A stretch of DNA of 5,370 nucleotides, taken from positions 1 to 5,370 of the forward strand of contig SFUD01000063.1 in assembly GCA_004561775.1 (NCBI GenBank). Reading direction: 5' to 3'. Under the pieces are notes generated by a model. The model ran no database searches. It had not been told where the DNA came from and saw only the letters and a list, made by a program, of their open reading frames with translations. The DNA comes from a bacterium (lineage in GTDB: Bacteria > Bacteroidota > Bacteroidia > Bacteroidales > UBA932). The position numbers were made by a program, and so were the translations under genes. This document shows, in pieces, positions 1-5,370 of this stretch (position 1 is the first letter of the stretch; each line of letters starts with the position of its first letter).

Positions 1-774
1 ACCGGCGTCAACTGCCGCACGGGAAGCGCCAACCTCTGCGCCAAGGGTTTTGGCAAGGTCGAAGATAAGTTTGAAGTTCTCCTTGCTGCCAACACCGTAG
101 CCGCCGGCTACGATTATCTGGGCACCCTTTATATCTATCTTTCTCTCCTCAATCTCGCGGCTGATAATCTTTACTGCAAAATCTGCATCTGTAAGAATCT
201 TCTCTACATCCACTCTCTCTATAGAACCCTTGGCAGGAGAAGCAAGAGGCTCCTTCTTCATAACGCCCTCGCGAACGGTTGCCATCTGAGGCCTGTGGTC
301 TGGATTGACAATGGTTGCAATGATGTTTCCGCCAAATGCAGGACGAATCTGATAGAGCAGATTCTCCCATTTGTTGCCCTTAGCGTCCTGGTGGTCTCCA
401 ATCTCCAGACTGGTACAGTCTGCTGTAAGACCGCTGTGAAGCGCGCTTGAGATACGTGGCGCAAGGTCTCTGCCAATGCAGGTTGCTCCAAAGAGCGCAA
501 TCTGAGGTTTAATCTCCTTGAAGAGATTTATTATTATAGATGCATACGGAAGAGTGCGGTAGAACTCCAACTGTGGAGACTCTGCAAGAAATATCTTCTC
601 TGCACCGTAAGCATAGAGCTCATCTGCAAGGCCAGCCACATTGCTGCCTATAAGGAGAGCCTCTGTCTGACAGCCAAGTTTGGCTGCAAGTCCTCTTGCC
701 TTGGTTAAAAGTTCAAGGCTTATGTCGCATAACTTGCCGTTATCGGTTTCGCAAAATACTATGATGTTGTTCAT
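1..774 (-). CDS. etfA: Electron transfer flavoprotein subunit alpha (EtfA), 3' end outside the window
   Basis: Alpha subunit of the soluble Etf heterodimer, which carries electrons on FAD between acyl-CoA dehydrogenase-type flavoenzymes and downstream acceptors. Translating the minus strand from the ATG at 774 gives 258 residues with no stop before the window edge; family members are about 320-350 residues, so roughly the last 80 are missing. The N-terminal alpha/beta domain (about 1-200) contains GRDLAPRISSAL (101-112), GLTADCTSLEI (115-125), QIRPAFGGN (142-150) and RPQMATVREGV (161-171). The C-terminal FAD domain begins near 215 with VAGGYGVGSKENF (222-234) and GASRAAVDAG (249-258); Arg252 is the position expected to sit against the flavin. 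The later GQTGK-like and SGA.QH FAD motifs lie beyond the edge. The start is 17 nt after the etfB stop, preceded only by a purine-rich AAAAAAGAGAG, typical of weak Bacteroidota ribosome binding. It is almost certainly co-transcribed with etfB. Confidence 0.97.
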   Translation of the reverse strand, partial: MNNIIVFCETDNGKLCDISLELLTKARGLAAKLGCQTEALLIGSNVAGLADELYAYGAEKIFLAESPQLEFYRTLPYASIIINLFKEIKPQIALFGATCIGRDLAPRISSALHSGLTADCTSLEIGDHQDAKGNKWENLLYQIRPAFGGNIIATIVNPDHRPQMATVREGVMKKEPLASPAKGSIERVDVEKILTDADFAVKIISREIEERKIDIKGAQIIVAGGYGVGSKENFKLIFDLAKTLGAEVGASRAAVDAG

Positions 775-791
775 TACTCTCTTTTTTAAAA

Positions 792-1664
792 TTAACCAAT
801 TGTGTGGCTTGCAATAAGCTCCTGAATGAGGGAGTTGATATCTTCGTCTGATGAGGAGAGCACCTTTGCCTCCTTAGCCTGGAAGACAATGTTCTCTACC
901 TTCTTAACCTTGGTAGGGGAGCCGGAGAGGCCGTAATTCTCCTCCTGACCGCCTACATCTGCAACTGTCCACTCATTTATCTTAAGATAGCCGTGGTCGT
1001 CCAAAGAGAGGATGCAATTCTGCATCTGCGCATTCTCGGTAGCGGTTCTGGCATATTTGTATTTCATAACAAACTTTGCATTTCTTGGTCTGCAGGCAGC
1101 TGCGGTTGCGTGAACTGTAACCAGCGCAGGCAGGGTTGACTCTACAGTCTCCACGCCACGCTCCAGTCTTCTCTTTACAACCACACTCTTCTCTGTAATC
1201 TCAAGAACCTCCTCTGCATAGGTAACCTGAGGAATGTTAAGTTTCTCTGCAACCTGAGGTCCAACCTGCGCAGTATCTCCGTCGATAGCCTGACGGCCGG
1301 CAAAAATAATATCGGGATTAATCTTTTTAATTGCCTGAGAGAGGGCATAAGATGTAGCAAGTGTGTCTGCACCTGCAAATTTTCTGTCTGTTAGAAGGAT
1401 ACCGTTGTCTGCACCTCTGTAGAGAGCATCTCTGATAATGTCTGCTGCTCTGAAAGGGCCCATTGTAAGAAGAGTTATCTCTGTCTGAGGATATTTATCC
1501 TTAACCTGAAGAGCCTGCTCCAATGCATTCATATCCTCCGGATTGAAGATAGCAGGCAGAGCCGCACGGTTAACCGTACCCTCCGGTGTCATGGCATCCT
1601 TGCCTACGTTTCTTGTGTCCGGAACCTGTTTTGCCAGGACTACGATTTTAAGTTTTTTATTCAT
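792..1664 (-). CDS. etfB: Electron transfer flavoprotein subunit beta (EtfB/FixA family), bifurcating-type motifs
   Basis: Beta subunit of Etf, the partner of the adjacent EtfA; it binds AMP in classical Etfs and a second FAD in bifurcating ones. The protein is 290 residues, somewhat longer than the classical 250-260. Visible motifs are KQVPDT (12-17), NPEDMNALEQAL (41-52), TMGPFRAADIIRDAL (67-81), LTDRKFAGADTLATS (91-105) and GRQAIDGDTAQVGP (123-136), then YAEEV and a C-terminal arm with GLSGSPTKVKK (245-255). These match the nucleotide-binding motifs of clostridial bifurcating EtfB rather than the mitochondrial KRVIDY/NPFCEIAVEEA form. The segment CRPRNAK...KYKYAR (191-206) looks like a Bacteroidales-specific variant. 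I chose the ATG at 1664. An in-frame TTG at 1718 would add 18 residues, but it lies within the predicted -33 promoter box, upstream of the likely transcription start, and the extension has no family character. There is no clear Shine-Dalgarno sequence. Confidence 0.97.
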   Translation of the reverse strand: MNKKLKIVVLAKQVPDTRNVGKDAMTPEGTVNRAALPAIFNPEDMNALEQALQVKDKYPQTEITLLTMGPFRAADIIRDALYRGADNGILLTDRKFAGADTLATSYALSQAIKKINPDIIFAGRQAIDGDTAQVGPQVAEKLNIPQVTYAEEVLEITEKSVVVKRRLERGVETVESTLPALVTVHATAAACRPRNAKFVMKYKYARTATENAQMQNCILSLDDHGYLKINEWTVADVGGQEENYGLSGSPTKVKKVENIVFQAKEAKVLSSSDEDINSLIQELIASHTIG

Positions 1665-1677
1665 ATCGGTGATTATA

Positions 1678-1695
1678 TAAATTTGTGCAAATTTA
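1678..1695. repeat. Perfect 8-bp inverted repeat over the etf promoter, possible operator
   Basis: TAAATTTG, a 2-nt TG spacer, then CAAATTTA: the arms are exact reverse complements and the symmetry stops at 1677/1696. The right arm is the etf -7 box on the minus strand and the left arm falls at the likely start point, where a repressor dimer would block initiation. Each arm contains AAATTT, itself a palindrome, and TAAATTTG is a promoter consensus word, so the symmetry could be partly coincidental. No regulator gene is in the window. Confidence 0.45.
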
Positions 1696-1719
1696 GGTTT
1701 TTGTGTGGAAATGACCAAA
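1688..1719 (-). promoter_or_regulatory. Bacteroidota-type promoter of etfBA
   Basis: Reading the minus strand, TTTG (1719-1716) is followed after 20 nt by TAAATTTG (1695-1688). This fits the Bacteroidota primary-sigma consensus, TTTG at -33 and TAnnTTTG at -7 with a spacer of about 19-21. Transcription would start near 1680-1684, leaving a leader of roughly 16-20 nt before the etfB ATG at 1664. The -7 box is also the right half of an inverted repeat (1678-1695), a possible operator. The assignment rests on consensus matching only. Confidence 0.75.
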
Positions 1720-1735
1720 TTTCGGATAAATAGAT

Positions 1736-1743
1736 TAAATTTG
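1736..1743 (+). promoter_or_regulatory. -7 element of the valS promoter
   Basis: TAAATTTG is an exact match to the Bacteroidota -7 consensus TAnnTTTG, 27 nt upstream of the valS ATG, giving a predicted leader of about 20 nt. No TTTG sits at the usual -33 distance (around 1713-1716 the sequence is GACC); the nearest, at 1700-1703, is 32 nt upstream and too far. It would be a promoter with a good -7 and a poor -33 box. The expected -33 zone overlaps the -33 box of the divergent etf promoter. Confidence 0.55.
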
Positions 1744-1770
1744 CGGGTTATTCATTTTTTTTGAGAGACT

Positions 1771-4416
1771 ATGGAGATTTCAGCAAAGTACTCGCCGCAG
1801 AATACAGAGGATAAATGGTATTCTTACTGGTTAAAAAACAGATACTTCCATTCTGAGCCGGATGGAAGGGAACCATATACAATAGTAATTCCGCCACCTA
1901 ACGTAACCGGCGTGCTGCATATGGGCCATATGCTAAACAACACAATTCAGGATGTGCTTGTAAGACGCGCCAGAATGAAGGGCAAAAATGCCTGCTGGGT
2001 GCCGGGAACAGACCACGCCTCCATTGCAACAGAGGCCAAGGTGGTTGCCAAGCTGAAGGCAGAGGGGATAGAGAAGTCGCAGCTAACCAGAGAGGAGTTT
2101 ATGAAACACGCCTGGGAGTGGAAAGAGAAGCACGGAGGCATAATTCTGGAGCAGCTGAAAAAGCTTGGCGCAAGTTGTGACTGGGAGAGAACCCGTTTCA
2201 CAATGGAGCCGGAGTTGAGCAAGGCAGTAATAAGAACATTTGTCTATTTCTACAAAAAGGGGCTCATCTACCGCGGAGTCAGAATGGTAAACTGGGATCC
2301 TGTGGGGCTCACAGCCGTCTCTGACGAGGAGGTTGTTCACAAAGAGACCAAATCCAAACTCTACTACCTAAGATATTATGTCTCAGAGGAGGGCAAGATG
2401 AGCAACAAATATATAGTAGTTGCAACCACCCGTCCGGAGACCATAATGGCAGATGCAGCAGTCTGCATAAATCCAAACGACAGCCGCTACCATTGGCTTA
2501 AGGGCAAGAAGGTCTTCATACCTGCAGTGCACAGAGAGATACCTATAATAGAGGATGAGTATGTTACAATGGATTTTGGAACAGGCTGCCTTAAGGTAAC
2601 CCCTGCGCACGATGTAAATGACTATGCGCTTGGCATAAAGCACAACCTGCCAGTGCTGGATATAATAGACGACCACGGCTGCATTAAGGAGAATGCCACA
2701 ATTCTGGTAGGGCAGGAGAGATTCCAGGCCCGCGAGAACATTGTAAAGATGCTGCAGGAGGCCGGAGAGATGGAGAAGATAGAGGATTATATCTCCCCTG
2801 TAGGGCACTCTGAGCGCACAAATGCAGTAATAGAGCCAAAGCTCTCTATGCAGTGGTTCCTAAAGATGGATGCGCTTGCGCAAACTGCTTTGGAGTCTGT
2901 GGAGAGCGGCAGGATTAAGCTTATTCCCGACAAATACCGCAACACCTATCGCCACTGGATGGAGGAGGTTAAGGACTGGTGCATCTCCAGGCAGCTCTGG
3001 TGGGGCCAGCAGATACCTGCATACTACCTGCCATCGGGAGAATATGTAGTGGCGGAGAGCAGAGAGGAGGCTCTTGAGCAGGCGCGCAAGATTAATCCCG
3101 ACATTAAGGCGGAGGAGCTCACACAGGACCCTGACGTGCTTGATACCTGGTTCTCCTCCTGGCTCTGGCCAATCTCTGTCTTTGACCCGCAGAAACCGGG
3201 CAGGCCGGAGGCTGCGCCAAATGCAGACCTTGCGTACTACTATCCTACAAATGACCTTGTTACCGGACCGGACATTATCTTCTTCTGGGTAGCAAGGATG
3301 GTTATGGCAGGAGATGAGTTTATGGGCAAGGAGCCATTCGGGAATGTCTATTTTACAGGCATTGTAAGAGACAAGTTGGGCAGAAAGATGTCCAAGACCC
3401 TTGGAAACTCGCCGGACCCGCTCAAGCTCATAGAGGATTACGGCGCAGATGCGGTGCGTCTTGGAATGCTCCTCTGCAGCTCTGCAGGAAATGACATTCT
3501 CTTTGATATAAGTCAGGTAGAGCAGGGCAGAAACTTTGCAAACAAGATATGGAATGCATACAGGCTTGTTAAGGGATGGGAGGCAGAGAGCTCCAAAGAG
3601 CAGCCGGAACAGAGCAGGCTTGCAGTAGAGTGGTTTGCAAACAAACTTAACAAGACAATAGAGCAGATGGACGACCATTGCTCCAAATTCCGCCTCTCCG
3701 ATTCGCTTATGTGCATTTACAAATTCTTCTGGGACGACTTCTGCGCTTGGTATCTGGAGATTGTAAAACCTGCATACGGAGAGAAGATGGATATGCAGAC
3801 CTACAAGGCAACATTGGGCTTCTTTGATGCTCTGCTAAAGATGCTCCACCCATATATGCCATTCATAACAGAGGAGTTATGGCACGCCCTTGAAGAGAGA
3901 AAAGAGGGTGAAACAATTATGTTACAGGCTCTTCCCGAAGCAAAACCGTGGTCTCTTAAGGTAGAGGAGGCCTTTGATACTGCCGCCTCTGCAATAATGA
4001 ACATAAGAAGTATAAGGCAGAGCAAGGGCATCTCTCCAAAAGAGCCGCTGCAGCTCCTTGCAAAGGCGCCTTTTGAGCCTCTTATGGCACCTGTAATAAG
4101 AAAGATGGCAAATGTCTCCAAGGTAGAGGTTGTGGAGGCGTTCGACTCGGCAGAGGAGGGCGCAAACTTCCTGGTTGGCACAAATGAGTTCTTTGTACCG
4201 CTCAACGGCCTTATAGACCAGAAGGAGGAGAGGGCTAAGATAGAGGCGGAGATTGCTCACCTTACAAAGTTCCTTGCAGGCGTAAATGCCAAACTCTCCA
4301 ACCAGAAATTTGTGAACAATGCGCCCGCTGCAGTTGTTGCTGTTGAGAAAAAGAAACAGAGCGACGCAACACTTAAGTTGGAGAGTCTTAACGAGCGTCT
4401 GAAGAGACTTAACTAG
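1771..4416 (+). CDS. valS: Valine--tRNA ligase (ValRS), class I aminoacyl-tRNA synthetase
   Basis: Cytoplasmic enzyme that activates valine with ATP, attaches it to tRNA-Val and hydrolyses mischarged Thr-tRNA-Val. It has 881 residues, the full family length. The Rossmann catalytic core holds the HIGH motif as HMGH (50-53) in PPPNVTGVLHMGH, then GTDHASIATEAKV (79-91). The inserted CP1 editing domain (about 185-395) has TTRPETIMAD (219-228) and GTGCLKVTPAHDVNDY (270-285), with the conserved editing Asp at 281. The core resumes with WCISRQLWWGQQIPAYY (403-419) and the KMSKS loop as KMSKT (539-543) followed by LGNSPDPL, the usual ValRS form. A helical anticodon-binding domain follows (about 610-760), and a C-terminal coiled coil (about 813-881) that contacts tRNA. 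The start ATG follows a T8 run and GAGAG, a weak ribosome site. No T-box or long leader is present. The 15-nt gap to the ATPase gene suggests a shared transcript. Confidence 0.99.
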   Translation: MEISAKYSPQNTEDKWYSYWLKNRYFHSEPDGREPYTIVIPPPNVTGVLHMGHMLNNTIQDVLVRRARMKGKNACWVPGTDHASIATEAKVVAKLKAEGIEKSQLTREEFMKHAWEWKEKHGGIILEQLKKLGASCDWERTRFTMEPELSKAVIRTFVYFYKKGLIYRGVRMVNWDPVGLTAVSDEEVVHKETKSKLYYLRYYVSEEGKMSNKYIVVATTRPETIMADAAVCINPNDSRYHWLKGKKVFIPAVHREIPIIEDEYVTMDFGTGCLKVTPAHDVNDYALGIKHNLPVLDIIDDHGCIKENATILVGQERFQARENIVKMLQEAGEMEKIEDYISPVGHSERTNAVIEPKLSMQWFLKMDALAQTALESVESGRIKLIPDKYRNTYRHWMEEVKDWCISRQLWWGQQIPAYYLPSGEYVVAESREEALEQARKINPDIKAEELTQDPDVLDTWFSSWLWPISVFDPQKPGRPEAAPNADLAYYYPTNDLVTGPDIIFFWVARMVMAGDEFMGKEPFGNVYFTGIVRDKLGRKMSKTLGNSPDPLKLIEDYGADAVRLGMLLCSSAGNDILFDISQVEQGRNFANKIWNAYRLVKGWEAESSKEQPEQSRLAVEWFANKLNKTIEQMDDHCSKFRLSDSLMCIYKFFWDDFCAWYLEIVKPAYGEKMDMQTYKATLGFFDALLKMLHPYMPFITEELWHALEERKEGETIMLQALPEAKPWSLKVEEAFDTAASAIMNIRSIRQSKGISPKEPLQLLAKAPFEPLMAPVIRKMANVSKVEVVEAFDSAEEGANFLVGTNEFFVPLNGLIDQKEERAKIEAEIAHLTKFLAGVNAKLSNQKFVNNAPAAVVAVEKKKQSDATLKLESLNERLKRLN

Positions 4417-4431
4417 GGATAGAATTTTGTA

Positions 4432-5370
4432 ATGGACTATTTTAAGGGCCTGGATAGCAAGGAGGTAGAGAAGAGCAGGGAGGAGTTTGGTTCCAACACC
4501 CTCACGCCGCCCAAGCGTGAGAGGTGGTACCATCTCCTCTTGGAGAAATTCAAAGACCCAATAATAAAGTTGCTTATAGTAGCGGCAATCTTATCGCTCA
4601 TAACCGGTTATTTTAACGGTTCTATGATAGAGAGCATTGGCATTGTTATTGCCATATTGCTTGCAACCTTCATTGCCTTCATAAATGAATATCGCGCCGG
4701 AAAGGAGTTTGATATTCTTAATAAGGTTAATGACAATACCCCTGTGAAGGTATGCAGGGAGGGTGCGGTTGAGACTATACCCAAGAGCCAGGTGGTAAAG
4801 GGTGATATTGTTATTGTTGAGCAGGGCGACGAAGTTCCCGCAGACGGCACCTTGCTGCACTCTATGGACCTTAAAGCAGATGAGTCGCAACTTAACGGAG
4901 AGAGCAAACCAAGCGCCAAGAGCCACATAAAGGTGGAGGAGTACTCCGGAGCATACTCTCCAAATATGCTCTACAGGGGTACTACTATATCGCAAGGCGA
5001 AGGAGTAATGCTTGTAACAGCCGTTGGAGATGCCACGGAGATTGGACGCACCGCCCGTCAGGCAGCCTCCATTACCGGCAACAAGACCCCTTTGGACAGG
5101 GAGCTTGGCAGGCTGGGTTCTCTTATCGGGAAGGTGGGCATTGCAATAGCCGTATTGCTCTTCATCTCCCTAACAACCAGAGATATAGTGCTTGGCATAA
5201 TCTCTCTGGAGAATCCCTGGCTTGTAAATGTGGATATTCTTCTGCGTTTCTTTATGATATCTGTTACCATAATTGTGGTTGCAGTTCCGGAGGGGTTGCC
5301 TATGAGCGTAACCCTGAGTCTGGCATACAGTATGCGCAAGATGACTGCCGGCAACACTCTGGTGCGCAAG
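4432..5370 (+). CDS. PMCA-type calcium-translocating P-type ATPase (P2B-like), 3' end outside the window
   Basis: Inner-membrane ATP-driven cation pump, most likely for Ca2+. The first 313 residues are present of about 850-900 expected. The N-terminal cytosolic segment has the cation-ATPase N-domain pattern (GLDSKEVEKSREEFGSNTL, 6-24). M1 and M2 lie at about 43-60 and 66-84, the actuator domain at about 90-215 with GDEVPADG (132-139), then M3 (about 230-247) and M4 (about 266-288) with the ion-site motif VAVPEGLPMSVTLSLAYSM (283-301). PEGL, with LAYSMRKM after it, is typical of PMCA-type Ca2+ pumps. The frame runs to the last base at LVRK, just before the expected CETMG and DKTGT phosphorylation site, so catalytic aspartate, nucleotide domain and M5-M10 are not visible. 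The actuator TGES motif reads NGES (155-158): Glu157 is kept, Thr is Asn. The ATG is 15 nt after the valS stop, with only a distant AGGGA upstream; expression probably depends on valS transcription. Confidence 0.95.
   Translation, partial: MDYFKGLDSKEVEKSREEFGSNTLTPPKRERWYHLLLEKFKDPIIKLLIVAAILSLITGYFNGSMIESIGIVIAILLATFIAFINEYRAGKEFDILNKVNDNTPVKVCREGAVETIPKSQVVKGDIVIVEQGDEVPADGTLLHSMDLKADESQLNGESKPSAKSHIKVEEYSGAYSPNMLYRGTTISQGEGVMLVTAVGDATEIGRTARQAASITGNKTPLDRELGRLGSLIGKVGIAIAVLLFISLTTRDIVLGIISLENPWLVNVDILLRFFMISVTIIVVAVPEGLPMSVTLSLAYSMRKMTAGNTLVRK

Noticed and set aside
1566..1577. Perfect 12-bp palindrome ACGGTTAACCGT inside etfB.
   Set aside because: It encodes ordinary residues (TVNR, 30-33), and about one perfect 12-bp palindrome is expected by chance in a window this size.
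1665..1718. An 18-residue N-terminal extension of EtfB from a TTG at 1718.
   Set aside because: The TTG is part of the predicted etf -33 box and lies upstream of the probable transcription start; the added residues do not resemble EtfB, whose conserved N-terminus begins at the ATG at 1664.
1744..1770. T8 run (1755-1762) as a possible rho-independent terminator.
   Set aside because: No GC-rich hairpin precedes it, no gene on the plus strand ends upstream, and it sits in the predicted valS leader just before the start codon.
1744..1770. T-box or amino-acid-responsive leader controlling valS.
   Set aside because: The predicted leader is only about 20 nt, far too short for a T-box or attenuator, and no specifier hairpin or T-box sequence is present in the intergenic region.
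2860..3678. 272-codon open frame antisense to valS.
   Set aside because: It overlaps the catalytic part of a clearly functional valS, its translation (Cys/Leu-rich, no recognisable domain) looks like a codon-bias shadow, and it has no promoter or neighbour support.
3922..4533. 203-codon antisense frame spanning the valS end and ATPase start.
   Set aside because: It crosses two well-supported genes on the other strand, with no family motifs; long antisense frames are expected from this GAG/AGA/CTC-rich codon usage.
4600..4611. Perfect 12-bp palindrome ATAACCGGTTAT in the ATPase gene.
   Set aside because: It lies in the coding sequence of the M1 helix end; together with the one in etfB the count is close to chance expectation, and the two palindromes are not the same sequence.
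1..5370. A hidden novel system such as a defence island, mobile element or small RNA locus.
   Set aside because: Nearly all of the window is covered by four well-known gene families with uniform codon usage; the only gap longer than 20 nt is the 106-bp promoter region, and no direct repeats, transposase or integration boundaries were seen.

Overview
The window looks like ordinary chromosomal DNA of a Bacteroidota bacterium, probably Bacteroidales. Three things point there. The intergenic promoter elements match the Bacteroidota sigma-factor consensus (TTTG at -33, TAnnTTTG at -7). The start sites lack strong Shine-Dalgarno sequences. All four proteins resemble Bacteroidales-type versions, for example an EtfB with a CRPRNAK...KYKYAR segment and a C-terminal HTIG. 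The species cannot be named from the sequence alone. Coding strands favour GAG for Glu, AGA/AGG for Arg and frequent ATA for Ile in all four genes, so nothing looks recently transferred.

There are two transcription units running away from a single 106-bp intergenic region (1665-1770). Leftward (minus strand): etfB (complete, 290 aa), then etfA after a 17-nt gap. EtfA is cut by the window edge after 258 residues, inside its C-terminal FAD-binding domain. Rightward (plus strand): valS (complete, 881 aa), then after 15 nt a PMCA-type calcium-transporting P-type ATPase. The ATPase is cut at the right edge after 313 residues, just before the expected DKTGT phosphorylation motif.

EtfB and EtfA form a heterodimeric electron-transfer flavoprotein that passes electrons between acyl-CoA dehydrogenases and other carriers. 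The EtfB motifs are those of the clade that includes electron-bifurcating Etfs, so the pair may link NADH, a flavin dehydrogenase and ferredoxin or flavodoxin; its dehydrogenase partner is not in the window. ValRS charges tRNA-Val and has synthetic, editing, anticodon-binding and C-terminal coiled-coil parts. The ATPase would export or otherwise move Ca2+ across the inner membrane. No functional link between valS and the ATPase is obvious; they look co-transcribed because of their spacing.

The most informative non-coding stretch is the divergent intergenic region. It holds a well-spaced etf promoter, a perfect -7 element for valS, and an 8+2+8 inverted repeat (TAAATTTG-TG-CAAATTTA) lying over the etf -7 box and probable start point. 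No RNA gene, mobile element, CRISPR array or convincing terminator was seen. I do not see an undescribed multi-gene system here.
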